Shown one piece after another: positions 1-12,169 of a stretch of 64,000 nucleotides of DNA. Every line of letters starts with the position of its first letter. Position 1 is the first letter of the stretch. A program made the translations under genes and the position numbers. Under the pieces are notes generated by a model that was not told the DNA's origin, made no database searches, and saw only the letters and a list, made by a program, of their open reading frames with translations. Source of the DNA: Homalodisca vitripennis (Eukaryota > Arthropoda > Insecta > Hemiptera > Cicadellidae); assembly GCF_021130785.1 (NCBI RefSeq), contig NC_060215.1:71307501-71371500 (forward strand), written 5' to 3'.

Positions 1-1350
1 GAATTTGAAGACGGAAGTATAGCACGTGTACTTGTCTTATGGCTGAGGACGGAAAGATATATTGAGATTCAAGCAGCGATAAGATATTCATCGTACACGT
101 TCCGCCACTCTTCGTTCTTGTCCAACCTAAGGATATGTTGAGGCGCACACGTGATCTAATCTTAATTTTTACATACTGAATCGAGGGATGTTTTTTAGTT
201 TCTTATCAGGAGGGCGCGGAGGTGTCACTGAAGCCCGCAATTACGACCAGAGGTATTTCTGATTTGTACTTTTTTACAACGTACGATTTGGAACGGGAAA
301 GTACTGATCATAAATGCCCATAGCCGAAAAAGCGTCCTTCGAGATCGAAAACCTCGATGGGTGTTATATCGATTAATTACCTAAGATAAGATTATGTTCA
401 CACTTTCATCTATCAAATCACATAATACAAATAGCGGACATGGAGAAAGGACGGGATTGTTAGCTTTACTCGATGTTTGTTAATTACTGTTATTGTTTAT
501 TTAGTCTTTCCGATACCTGTTAATCGTTTCACATGTTTACAAGAAAGTTGACTGTATAATACACTTATATAATAAAAATGAAGTTAATTCAACAATAGTA
601 GTGATTTCCATGGTCTAAAAACTGGGGGAGTTTCGGGTTTTCTTCATTTATTCTCCAAATAAAGAAAATTGTTATTAGTCCAAAAGACCATTTTAGCGAA
701 GGTCGGCAGCGAAATTACTGTAATTTCGAGTGTTTGGGGAGCATAAAGATTTTTTTTAATATCTGGAATTAGCCCTTCTAACACAAACATTTACTTGAAA
801 AAAATAAATAAATAAAAATATGGGTTCTAGACGCACCTAAAATGTAGATTGTGTACACGATACATGCATAAATGAAGGATATATTTTAAACTTAATTATT
901 ACAACAAATACTTTCAACGTCATATAAAAAATTAGTTACAGTAAGTAATCAACTTATTTTAAAAAGAAAAAAATCGTTAGGTTAGAAGTACCCTTAAGCA
1001 AATGTGAACTGTGAATTTTCAGCCAGTAACAAATTATGGTACAAGTTAAGGGTGTGTGTAGTTGCTCATACGCGCGCCAAAATCATTCACTCATTGGTTT
1101 GCAGATTCACAGATACAAATATATAGCATATTAAAGTTTAATTTTTATCTATTGCTTAACAATTACTCAGAATCGAACAACGAATTTAGTACAGAAGAAA
1201 TATTTAGTAAAGAACGACTGTTTCTCTGACACTACAGCGGCTCTAGTTAACTTTTACGGCTTCTTTCTCTTGCAGTAAGTATTTCTCGAGAACTTAAACC
1301 ATTTATTTTTCCTCTCTTAAACAGCAATAGTATACTGGAACAAAAATTCT
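1..1350. other. no recognisable gene
   Basis: The first 1.35 kb is AT-rich and broken by stops in all frames. I see no domain, terminal repeat or RNA gene in it. Confidence 0.5.
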
Positions 1351-1352
<2 letters not shown>

Positions 1353-1387
<35 letters not shown>

Positions 1388-1406
1388 CGCGTACGTGCGT
1401 GCGTGC

Positions 1407-1444
<38 letters not shown>
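1353..1444. repeat. compound microsatellite (AT)n-(GTGC)n-(GT)n
   Basis: About 32 bases of AT repeat are followed by a short ACGCGTACGTGC transition, then GTGC units, then a pure GT run to 1444. The short minus-strand reading frame across it (His-Thr and Tyr-Ile repeats) is only the translated microsatellite. Confidence 0.95.
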
Positions 1445-1447
<3 letters not shown>

Positions 1448-2189
1448 TTCATTAAACATTAAATCATAAAAAGTACTTGCTCCGCGATTTAATCTTCATT
1501 GATATTTAATTAGGATATTGCCATTTATACAAATTTAATAAATGTATATATCACACCACATAAGACTTGTTTTGTTTATGAATATGGTGGTTCTAGTGCA
1601 CTTTTGGAGACAAAAGTAAATGAACGTAAATTTCTGTCTAATTTACAATATATCAATTTAAAATTTAAAACAGAAAATCTCTTGTCAAAGGTTGTTAGCT
1701 TCTATGGAGTTTTATGAATTAAATCAATTTAAATTCTTTATCTGTAATTGTCTTTTTCCAGTGACTAAGTGTAAGTTAACTATTTTAATCATTTCTGTAT
1801 TCTTTTTTCATCTATGGCAAATGTACTTCGAATTATTCTAACTCTGTAATTAATGTAATCCCAAATTTATCTTTAATTCGCTCTAAGATTACAATGTCAG
1901 ACTTCTTTTTTATTCTAATTCATTTAATTTATTATATTATTTACATCTTAACTCAACTACTTTATTTAAATTTTCTAAGTCCATTTAGTAAGACTATTAT
2001 TTATACTACGAAATATTTTTAGAAAAAATACCGGAATCTTTTTTACAATTGGAGCAGATTTTCTAACTTAAGGTATAACATTTCTTTCAATTAAAAGGTC
2101 TTCACCAGAATTAAACAAATTGTTCAATCATCTACTATTACTTAAGTTCTTTCAACTGATTATAAGGAAATTAAATGATTACTTTATTA

Positions 2190-2985
2190 TTGTTTTGTGA
2201 TTTTGAAGTTTGTAGTATTGTATTATCTTAAAACATCTCACCATTACCATTTTATATTGATCTACATTAAATTAAATTTTAACAGGAATTTTATTTTTAA
2301 AGGTAGATTTAATGTTATTTATTTCATTTTTGCTGAAATTTACGTTCACAGATGTTTTCTTCATTTATTAAGCGAAAATTTCAAATTTTCTTCCATTCTC
2401 ATTCCAAATTTTCTCTTTTAAAACAGTGCTCCAGTTGGTGGAAGTGCAATAATTATTTCACCTACAATAGCATCTTTTTTATAAAAATCTAACTATTGCT
2501 TGATTTTGTAAAATGTTATCTGTATGTCTAGAATTCGTTTCTCTATGTAAGCATAACAAATGTGTTCAGTTGCAGCTTTGTCTAATTTACTTATACCAGG
2601 ATCTCCTCTTTTGAATTATTTTTCAAGCTTTTTTCCAGACCCTAGATACAAATAGCCTAGATTGTACAATTCAAATGGTAAATTGCTAATGAAATCCTTT
2701 AAAAGGCCACTACCTTCGTTCGATTGGTGGTAAGTTGATAAATTTATTGCTGGACAATCTTTCTTTAAATAATTAATTCCGTCTGGGGTTTCAATCAATT
2801 CATCAAGTTTGTTCTAAATAAATTGTTTTCTTATCGTTCAAACATATTTTCTTTTCGTTGTTTCATATTTTTCTTGAGCATAAATGTAGTCAATAATACC
2901 ACCAAGTTTTGTTACATTATCGATATATCTGTATTCAATTTTATCATTAGAATATATTCGTATTCCATATCCTTCGATTTGATCT
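2190..2985 (-). pseudogene. decayed parvovirus-type phospholipase A2 (VP1-like) domain; endogenous viral or Maverick-like remnant
   Basis: The minus-strand frame at 2798-2616, continuing through an in-frame stop at 2618-2616 to about 2530, shows the layout of the phospholipase A2 domain of parvovirus VP1 proteins. A Leu-Pro-Phe-Glu lead-in comes first, then a Tyr-Leu-Gly-x-Gly calcium loop, a Lys-Leu-Glu-Lys segment, Gly-Asp-Pro-Gly-Ile, and the helix that should hold the catalytic His-Asp pair. Here the pair reads His-Ile, so the catalytic Asp is lost. In viruses this domain helps the particle leave the endosome. Stops and frameshifts break the region, and beyond 2480 the frame decays into AT-rich DNA. 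It could come from a densovirus or from a Maverick/adintovirus element, which carry a similar domain. It cannot code for an active protein. Confidence 0.6.
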
Positions 2986-3490
2986 TTGTTTTCTAAATTT
3001 TTTGATTATATTCAAAATTCTTTTTCCTCTACTTGGTTTTGCTATTTTAGCTGAAGGGTCATTATTTTTATAGATTGAGTCAGATTTACATAATATCTCA
3101 GTATAATTTGTATAATTTTTTTGAAAATATAAATAATCTTCGGGTACATTGTTATTTGTTAATAATCTCCATTAACCTTGAGTTCCTTCATATTTTAAAT
3201 CATCAATTTCGTGAATGCAATTACGTTTAAGATTCACTGGTAAATTTCCAATCATAAAACTTTTCTTTTTTCTATCCCAATAGAAATCCAATTTGTCATC
3301 GTTTGCTCTAGGAAGAAATTGTTTACCAATTTTACCAATTATTACATATGTTGTTCCAGGACTTATTGGCTCAATTACTAGAGATTCGTCAACAGTTATA
3401 GGTCTAAACTGCGCTGAAGATGGTGGTTTTAGTAATTCAAACTCTTCTTCAGATTCTGGTATTAGGATATTTGCAATTTGTCACACACCA
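2980..3490 (-). pseudogene. virus-derived ORF fragment upstream of a PLA2 domain
   Basis: On the minus strand a frame runs from about 3490 to 3170 without a stop. It is acidic and proline-rich at first, then reaches a Phe-Tyr-Trp-Asp motif and a Lys/Arg-rich stretch. One in-frame stop follows at about 3173, and then a Trp-Arg-Leu-Leu-Thr segment and a basic Ser-Arg-Gly-Lys run to about 2985. This general layout is familiar to me from uncharacterised arthropod proteins linked to Maverick/Polinton or adintovirus-like elements, where it precedes a PLA2 domain. That link is from memory and untested. It lies directly upstream of, and on the same strand as, the PLA2 remnant. A frameshift near 2985 separates the two parts, so the gene is dead. 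Confidence 0.45.
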
Positions 3491-3559
3491 GGAACCATAT
3501 ATTTATGTGAAATGGATTTTGTATCAATTAAATACTTTATATGGCACATTATATGAAGG

Positions 3560-4176
3560 GATTCTAAAACATTCTAAAAAAGGGATTTCTTTTTGTGAAT
3601 AAAATAATAGTAAATAATAAGATAGTTTCTAAGATGATAATAAAAAAAAGGAAAATGCAGTTGTATTGTAACAATGTAGTGTTTGTTTTTATATAGTTGT
3701 TTAACTTTAAATCACCTATTACCTAAACATAAATTTTCTTAAAATTTCCAAAAATTATTCAATTAATTCAATAATTTATACAATATTTGAGCTGACCACT
3801 AAATGTGTGAATACAAATCATCACTTAAAGAAATATAAAGACATAGAATTTTTTATATACCTAATTTTATCATATTATGAGGATTTATAGACATTTAAAG
3901 TGGGTATTTTGGACAATGTTTTAATCAAGCCGAACCAAAAACATACTGCAGAATTTTTACATTATGTACACGAATTACGACTTTAGTGTATTTTAGTGAT
4001 TTATGTTTTAAGAAAACAATTTGTTGTAATAAAACGTAATTTTAAATTTTAAAATTATAAAAATATATTCATTAGGGAAATTACATTTTATCTCTAACAT
4101 TTATGTTATTGCATTATTACAAAATACACTTGTCTTTTGATAAGGTAATTTTAAGGAGCTGTGACTGAATCTACAG
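3560..4176. other. AT-rich, nothing recognised
   Basis: Very AT-rich sequence between the viral remnant and the minisatellite. No frame, hairpin or terminal repeat stands out. Confidence 0.4.
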
Positions 4177-4661
4177 GACTGAATCAGAACATGAGCCTGA
4201 TTAGGCCAACAATACTGTTTTACTGGCAGACATACAGGGCCGAATCAGAACATGAGCTTGATTAGGTCAACAATACTGTTTTACAGGAAGACCTACATGA
4301 CTGAATCAGAATGTGAGCCTAATTAGGCCAACAATACTGTTTTACAGGTAGACCTACAGGACTGAATCAGAACATGAGCCAGATTAGGCCAACAATACTG
4401 TTTTACAGGAAGACCTACATGACTGAATCAGAATGTGAGCCTAATTAGGCCAACAATACTGTTTTACAGGTAGACCTACAGGACTGAATCAGAACATGAG
4501 CCAGATTAGGCCAACAATACTGTTTTACAGGAAGACCTACATGACTGAATCAGAATGTGAGCCTAATTAGGCCAACAATACTGTTTTACAGGTAGACCTA
4601 CATGACTGAATCAGAACATGAGCCAGATTAGGCCAACAATACTGTTTTATGGGCAGACCTT
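4177..4661 (+). repeat. 61-bp minisatellite, eight copies in an alternating higher-order array
   Basis: Copies start at 4177, 4238, 4299, 4360, 4421, 4482, 4543 and 4604, each exactly 61 bp apart. The core is GAATCAGAACATGAGCC followed by gATTAGGCCAACAATACTG. Copies 3, 5 and 7 share the variant GAATGTGAGCCTAATT. Copies 4, 6 and 8 share GAACATGAGCCAGATT. The array therefore grew as a 122-bp dimer. Copies 1 and 2 are more diverged edge units. Confidence 0.95.
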
Positions 4662-5542
4662 GTACCGTTATTTAGTTTTATTTTATACAGTACATATTTT
4701 AGCAACTCTGTTTCTCGTTACTGGTATATAAGCTACATACGATGTTCTTGGAACTAAATTCTTGGCGGATTATAAACTAATTGGCACGCGTAGTAATTGT
4801 TCTCTCGTGAACTTTGTAGCTGCCGATCCTGCTGCCGGGCAACACCTCGCGCGCCTTGTCCTTAAGTAAATTTTTAATTTCGTATTATAAATTAGCCTTT
4901 TCTTTCGAGACATCTAATTTTGAATATAATATAAAGTAAAATTATAAATAGTAAAGTAACTTACCTTGGTTGATGTCTTATTTGGCAGATTAATATGGAT
5001 AATAGTGTGGTGAGGTCCTTCTGACGACACCACGTTGTTATGAATCTTTAGTTGTCTCGATAAATGGCTAATAACGTCGTAATTTTGTTTTAAACGAGTT
5101 TAACTTCGAGTCTCTGAGTTTGATCTTAACTATGAATACAACTTCGAGTACTTCCAGCATTCATGTTTTAGACTTCTAGTCTACATATCTTCACTTTTTT
5201 CCGACTACAGTTGCAATGTCGAGCCAAGATGCTGACGCCCGCGCTTGTGAGTCGACATCAACGTGAAGGTAAGTCAATTTTAAAGTTTTAATAATTATTA
5301 AGTTCGTATGTAAAATGAGCGTAGAACACTGAAACCATTAGGCCTACTCCATGATATCATTTAGTTCATTATCACTCTATTTGGCAGCAACGTGGCAATA
5401 CATTATTTTATTTTAAACATCTAGAACCGGTGCTTTTATGTTTATTTGCCACAATTAAACATACAAGTAAACTTTGCAAATCTAGTATTCATTACTACAA
5501 CCTCAGGGGTATCCAACCCCATGTGTTTCGTCCATTCGGTAC
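4662..5542. other. no recognised gene; mixed-composition flank of the minisatellite
   Basis: The stretch contains a GC-richer patch near 4770-4860 and an ATG-led short frame at 5217 that runs into a GTGAGT donor-like site. Neither shows a known domain. Confidence 0.3.
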
Positions 5543-5593
5543 AACCTGCAAGACCGAATCAGAACATGAGTCTGATTAGGCCAACAATACTGT
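5543..5593 (+). repeat. solitary copy of the 61-bp minisatellite unit
   Basis: GACCGAATCAGAACATGAG followed by tctgATTAGGCCAACAATACTG matches the array unit at 4177-4661. It sits about 0.9 kb downstream as a single copy, so the monomer also occurs outside the tandem array. Confidence 0.85.
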
Positions 5594-5783
5594 CTGCCGT
5601 TGCTTACATCATGTCCAAAGGCTATTTGAACCAACATTCGAACAAAAGGCTATTACATATTCACCAGTGTTTGATTGTACAGGATAAGGAGGATTTGTAT
5701 TTTCGAGAAGAAAGATGATGCAAAGATTCTATTTTGTCACTTACCTAATGTTGAAATAGATATAGACGTTCATGTAACATTGA

Positions 5784-6013
5784 CATAGGGGAAGTAAACG
5801 TGCGAGAGTTTTTGGGCTTCATGGATCTATATACAAAGAATATAAAAGAGTGGAATCTTTACAAATAGTCAAAAATAACGTTTTAACGAATCAATATGTA
5901 ATGCACGTGTTCCAAAGTGTTCACACCTGTTTGTATGATATCAAGATTAACGATATTTCACAAATCTTGACACAATTGTTATTTGACGAGCAGGTACCAT
6001 TTGTAAGTGTTAT
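5784..6013 (+). other. unrecognised open segment ending at a donor-like site
   Basis: About 75 codons are open in one plus frame from just after a TGA near 5780. The frame runs into CCATTT followed by GTAAGT at about 6004-6009. The translation is ordinary in composition but matches no family I know. It could be an internal exon, a transposon fragment or chance. Confidence 0.2.
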
Positions 6014-6410
6014 TCTGTATTGTTTTAGTTGAGGGCTCTCTTTTAAGTTTTGTATGGTAAATAATTATTTTTTTATTGAGCTATAGAAAGCCTTTGGTGC
6101 GTATCACGGATCAAAGTATCTACTTTAAGGTATATAATGTATTTTTAGATTTATGAAATGATACAAATTAAGTTCATATTATCATTTGTAGTAAAACTCA
6201 TACGATAACTTTCATATGGGCAAAACGATTTAATAAAATGTAAAAGAGATATTTTAAAGAGATGCTATTAAAAAAAATCTTGTTCTCATTCAATTATCTT
6301 CACTTTAGTAATAAAAACATTAAAAATATATTAATTTAAAATTTGTACTTTACAGGTGACATGTTTAGAAAACAAAATTAAAGTATCTTAATAACAAAAT
6401 TAAGTCGTTG

Positions 6411-6520
6411 GTTTTGTCGGTGGAGAGGGCACCGACACCAACATGGAGGAGACTGGGTATGAAGCCCTCAATCATCCTGCTCTAGTGCGCCCAAGAGTAC
6501 GAACTAATAGAATACATCAA
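6411..6520 (+). repeat. 110-bp dispersed repeat, copy 1
   Basis: GTTTTGTCGGTGGAGAGGGC starts a block that matches 12060-12169 along its length with only scattered substitutions (close to 90% by eye), then both copies diverge. Both copies are open in the same plus frame. The family is not recognised. Confidence 0.8.
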
Positions 6521-8390
6521 CATATACATTACCCTAAGTTATTTTTAATATATAAAAGTAATTTAAAATAACCCAAACAAAATACATGATCAATATGTTC
6601 GTATGTAAACATTTTAAAAGTATGTAATATACCGTAACAACATTTAAATTTATCTTCTATCGGTTCCTAATGTATAGTAAATGCTTAAGAAATTGCCTAA
6701 AATCATAACATTCTGAAAATACCTAATAAAACGTTCGTTAGAAGGTAAATTTTTAACTTATTAAAGTTTATGTATGGACCAAAGAAACTATTCTAATTTA
6801 ATAAGTCTTTATATCTTATGCCTCGTATTTTCTTAAAAAATTACAGAGAAATAGGAAATGTACAATTTACTTATCATAACGTTTTTGTATCTTTTTAGAA
6901 CAGAATGATTTATTCACGCTACGAATGGAATGATGCTACGAGATTTAAAGTACATACATTTACGTCGTCACGGAGAATCTTGAGTAGATGAACTTTTAAA
7001 TACTTAATTGTGTTGAATTAAATTTACTGTAATATCAAAATCCATAATTAAAAGTAAATGAAATTTTCATTCGGGTTAAGTATGGATTTAGTAGTGTGTC
7101 ATTAGGGAATTACAGAATTACCGTGTTATTACACGGTTTGAAGAATATCGCTTGAGTCCAGGGGAAATGGGCGCTTGGGTTTCAGAGAAAGGGGAACGCT
7201 TGGGACAATGGAACGAAAGGTTTAGTTAGCTTATAAACCGTTAAGCTGAGTTAGTAATGAAAATATTTAGTTTTTTATTTCAGGATGGGATTTTGTAAAA
7301 GATTGTTTGATTTCATACTTGCTCCATCTTTTTATAACGAGAGTATTAATTAATGAACGTTGCCAACATACTCTGGAAACTAGTAAAGCGAAATTCAAAA
7401 TTCTACGTTTAATTTTACTTACTTTTAATAAAAATAAAAATTATGAATTCAAATTTTTAAGGAATGGTAATCAAAGTACGGAACATTATACCCTAAGGTG
7501 TGTAGTATGGAATGAGAAGGGAATGTAGAGCAGCAGACTTGGGTGGAGTATTGAGCCAAGTAGTTACCTTCGTTCACGAATCCGTTAAATTTAAACCTTT
7601 GAATACCAAAAGTACTTTAATTGGCCAAGATTCTCACTCCGCCTTGCTTTTCTAGTTTGGAGACAATATTTTTGTACAGATTGCCTAGAGTGACTTCAGT
7701 CACTAGAGTGAGATCAATGTTATAGAATTTATTTTGCTAGTAAAATTTTGTATGTAATGAAAGGTCTATTTCAATATTTTTTTAAATAAATAATAAAACA
7801 TTTTAGAACTAATAATTAAAAAAAATATAATACAGTAATCAATTATTTTGTTTTATACTAGTTAATGGCGGAGAGCCAATTTAATTGTACCATAACATAT
7901 ATTTGGGTTATGGTTTAAGGTTTGGTGAATAGGTATCACTTTAACACCTTCCTCTTTAAATACACTCAGATATAATACGTAACAAATTACGTAACGTTTT
8001 TATTAAGGAAGGTAATGCCTCAGTTAATTACAGATTTATTATTATAAAAGTGAAACTTCCTTAAAATGGTTGAACTTCCAAAAACCTAAAATATTTAAAT
8101 TGGTTGGTAATGACCAAGTATAGTGAACTGAACAATCGGAAGACTTTATACTCATATTACACAGTAACATTATATTCGAGTATAGTACTGCGTTGTATTT
8201 TTTATGGTTAATATTAATAAAATGTTTCAAATGTTTAGGTTAGATGTTAATTGAACTGAGTTAGCAATATTATTTTTAGTGAATGTAGTAATATAAATGT
8301 CGCTGATGTACTGATTAATATATCCACTCATATTCTTTGGTCCCGAAACGACCTTTGAAGTTTACACCGAGGTAACGCTATCTCACATAA
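6521..8390. other. AT-rich, nothing recognised
   Basis: Short frames only. No conserved motif, terminal repeat or RNA gene is visible. Confidence 0.4.
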
Positions 8391-8693
8391 GTAGACATCC
8401 CAACATACACAGAACACACACAAACGTACATTAGTATTAGGGATTTCAACATTAGTGAAGTGGACCCTTTAAAAGTCGTTGGGCAGAGCTTTAAAGGACT
8501 TCGACCTCGAGTGGACAATCAGGTCTTTAACGAGAGTATCAAGATGGCGATCGATGGCGCAGTCACATTGCTGAAGTTGACGTCTGTGGTTAACAAAACA
8601 GCCTCGAACTACTGTGTCCAACAAGCCACTGTCAGTGATTGCGCGGAATCACAAAAAAATAATAAAGAGAAACACAAGGCCAACTTAGCTTAG
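8391..8693 (+). CDS. unrecognised open frame, about 100 codons
   Basis: A plus frame is open from 8391, after a TAA, to the stop at 8691-8693. It is richer in GC than its surroundings. The predicted protein is hydrophilic with a Lys/Asn-rich end and no signal peptide, membrane segment or known motif. There is no in-frame ATG near the beginning of the open stretch. It may be an exon or an old transposon fragment. Function unknown. Confidence 0.25.
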   Translation, partial: VDIPTYTEHTQTYISIRDFNISEVDPLKVVGQSFKGLRPRVDNQVFNESIKMAIDGAVTLLKLTSVVNKTASNYCVQQATVSDCAESQKNNKEKHKANLA

Positions 8694-9299
8694 CTCTGTT
8701 GTACACTAGAAAAATATGAGATTTTCGAAGTGTTTAACATGCTGTCAATGTTTTAAATTACATTTGAATATAATGTGTCCGCTAAAAACCTTGCCCTGTA
8801 ACAAATGAAAAGTAACTGCTCTTGGATCACTAATTGCATTTTTATTTCGGGAAAATAACCATAATTATTTTCTCCGAAATATTAAAGTACTTAATCAATC
8901 AGGGATTAAAACTATTTTTATAAAGAACACCGACTTGTAATGGCATATGGCCGAAATCCTGTGATCCTTTTAAGTAATCTATAATGAATAATAACCTTTA
9001 AACGAAGAAAGCAATTATCTCAGAGACATAGCTTAAATTTTTAAAAAATTGGATGAGTTTGGCAGAGTGTAGAATAGCTATTTTACGGACCTCCACGTAG
9101 ATGATTATTTAGTCCCACTCTATTCATAATTTACTATGTTATCTCATCCAAACACGGAATTATCATTATTATATTGAATACACCACATTCTGTTCCATCG
9201 CCCATTTAAGCATATAACTGGAGAAGCTGATATCTATAGAGCTCAACATATATTCTGCATCTTTGGAATGTCAAAGACACAGATGTAACACCGATACAC

Positions 9300-9814
9300 A
9301 TGATGTGAGCTGATACCAAAATGAAAGATGCATTCTGGATAATATTTCATGGAAAATACTTCCATTATATTGATTTCGTGACATTTTTGTTACTGTTACT
9401 GGTATACTATGGTTTAAGTCTTCCCCATCTCACCTATGGTTTGGTACTACAGAGAATATGCTCTCGCATAACACTACAGATTTCAAAAGAGAGCAATTAC
9501 CTACATTTATTTCTAAACTGCATCTTAGAGAATCGTACAAGGCAGCATTTAATTTCTTTAAAATATTTATTCCTGCCTATATCTTCATTTTGGAAATTAT
9601 TGTTTACACTGGTTAACTGTACGTTCCAAGATCAGAAATTGGACGTACTGGTAAGAGGTTGTAAATTACGGCAATGAATGTGTAATTGGAGTTAATGTGT
9701 AATTGTATTTTTTTGTGGCAGCATGTCGCAGTGAATAGTAAATGTTAATGTAGAACTATTGACTACTGATCTACGATGTTAACTGTCAAAACGCAATAAA
9801 CTTTGATTTGATTG
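9300..9814 (+). pseudogene. 3' end of a non-LTR retrotransposon (LINE), decayed
   Basis: The frame at 9321-9677 contains a Tyr-Tyr-Gly-Leu-(x3)-His-Leu-Thr-Tyr-Gly motif typical of the region after the reverse transcriptase fingers/palm in jockey/CR1-type LINE ORF2. A shifted frame then reads the following segment (an aromatic, Ile-rich stretch near 9545-9620), so at least one frameshift is present. The sequence ends with AATAAA at 9795-9800 and a short TTTGAT tail to 9814, a LINE-like 3' end. It is 5'-truncated and inactive. Confidence 0.6.
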
Positions 9815-12059
9815 CTCGTTGATTATTCTATGATTAGTACTTGTGACTACCCCTCATTACATGAGGGGACTTCCTCATATAACTAGACAAGCCTGAAGAG
9901 AGGTGAATGAGAAAAAAGAGTCCAGCACTCCAGGAATGCACAAATGCTCAAACCTGGAAATATTACTAAACGTCTATTTCTAGTTTCATGATCTGGATAG
10001 CATTTGTATATATTTTCATGTTTGTATAAGTACAAAAACAGCCAACAAAACTTTCTGGTGCCGAAGCCACACAGTCTAAGAAGCCGCCGAAGCTTGACTC
10101 TTGGGTAGAACGCCATTTACATGTTGCGTTCACTTAGGACAAGAAGATGAGGAACCCCCTAAATTGCACTTAGTCATAAAAGGACCTTGCGCTGCTTCCA
10201 GAGTGACAGGAAACACATGAGGATATAGTTTTAGGTAGAGGCCGCCCCCTACCGAGATCCCATGAGCAGTGGTATTGGGCACTATCTCAGTCATATTATT
10301 TTGGAAGAAGGTTAGGCTAACTCCATTCCAGCATCCTCATATGAAGGCCGGCAGGGAAAACAATGTTCCCTCATGTTTAGACCTGAAAAAGGAACTTTAG
10401 AGATCCATATCTACTCCAACATTTTCCTCCACAGCCGGTTTTTCTGCATTTATTTAATGATGTGCAGCTCCTGAACATCCATTAGGTTGACATTTAAGCG
10501 ACACGTCGGCTTAGGCTGTACCCAGTATATATTCTACTGGAAGGTATAAACCAGCCAGAAGTGAAACCTACTGGGGTTAGAGACAGCAAAGTACAAATCC
10601 TGTCTTGATAACATTTGATCAGTAACGTCATCTTTCAAAATAAGAACTCCTTTCCTCTCAACCATTGCTGGAAGACAGGAGCAGTAAAAGTAATCAGTAT
10701 TGTGGGTACCAGCGTAATTCGTATCATACCTTTCTTCTCCCATTATTATCCCTTATATTAGTTTCACATATACAAGGTAGAAAACTGACAAGATAGAACA
10801 AAAGGGTAGAGACATTACAGCCACTACTACGCCTAATTTTTCCATCTGTGAGCTGAAAAACCCACCCTTTCAGGGGAATGTGCAATAAGGATGCTGCTCT
10901 GTTTGAAGTGTACAGTTTCTTTAGTATAACGACAAGGTTTCTTCTAGTACATCCATTTTAATTTTCAAGGATCTCCTACAAACACTTGCCTTATCACCTG
11001 CGACCACATTTTGGATTTCCAGGTATCCTGTTCGTGAAAGCATTTTCTAAATAGCTCCAACTCCTTCCTCTGATATAGATCGAAACGTCAAAGCTCTTCG
11101 AACACTGTTAAAACACTGTTATTATTAACAGTCGCAGAAGTGGAATTATGTGTACCATTGGTTCTCATCCAGGTATTGGAAATCTGTATTTACTACTTTC
11201 ATCTTGGTAAGACTGTTTACTGATAGGTGCCACCTACTGAGTCAACTTCACTGAATCAGGTGCTAAATCTTAGTTTCGAAATTCACCTGCAAGGTAACAT
11301 CCCTTGCTGTACTCGAACTGACGGCCTTACCCGTGGACGAAGCATAGTGTGCCCTTTACTTGATTAATTAATTTTAGCCACCTTCAAACAGGTGCAGATG
11401 ACGAGATAGAATTGTCCACAGCTTATGTTTGAAGTGTTTTAAGTGGGGTAAAGACGGTGTGGTTGGATAAATATTCTGCAAGGGAACCTCCACCGAAGTA
11501 GCGTTCCGAAAAACTTCCCATCCCGTCATCCGATATACGAAGAGTACTGTAACAAGGACGGATAGACCAGTTGGATATGCTTTAAAGATACCGAGGCCAT
11601 TCGAATGCCGAACTCAATATGTGCTAATCAAAAGTCTCGGTATCACCAGAGGCTTCGTTTGGGTGCGCTACACCCAGGCAACCTTCGTAAGTTATTATTT
11701 TACGTCTAACAAAAGCATGGTTGATTTCCAGTATAAGTTGGATCAGAGACAAGTATACGCTCGACCTTGAGCAAGGGAAAATCTGAAAGGCTTTCTGGGC
11801 TCTTTTGGAATAGAACTAATATCCTCGAAGGAGATTGCCACGAAGTGGGCTCAGCCGTTGGAGATACCTTCAACGGTGGCCGGGGTGTCCCTGTAATGAA
11901 GGCGACATAGTCGAGGTAGAGACGATGCAACGATATTATGTTGACCTACAAGGCAACGGTGTCAAAGATAAAGTTTTCATGACACAATCCAGCTCAGATC
12001 TACTGGTAATCGGAGGGAATTTGATTGCTCCATTGGAAAGTCTTCGACCTCAGTCTTAA
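9815..12059. other. no recognised gene; GC-richer unique-looking DNA
   Basis: The region from about 10050 to 12060 is less AT-rich than its neighbours and has short frames on both strands (for example 10743-10534 minus, 11835-12059 plus). None has a recognisable domain. Old decayed transposon sequence is the likeliest content. Confidence 0.3.
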
Positions 12060-12169
12060 GTTTTGTCAGTGGAGAGGGCAGCGACACCATCATGGAGGAG
12101 ACTGGGTTTGAAGCTCTCAATCATCCGGCTCTAGTGCGCTCAGTGCTAGGAATTAATAGAATACATCCA
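12060..12169 (+). repeat. 110-bp dispersed repeat, copy 2
   Basis: Matches 6411-6520 in the same orientation and ends at the same point (AATAGAATACATC). Between 6411 and 12169 the copies are 5.65 kb apart. Confidence 0.8.

Noticed and set aside
1247..1459. His-Thr/Tyr-Ile repeat protein frame
   Set aside because: It is the translation of the AT/GT microsatellite, with no coding signal outside it.
3293..3602. Plus-strand frames over the viral remnant
   Set aside because: Shadows of the minus-strand remnant, which carries the recognisable motifs.
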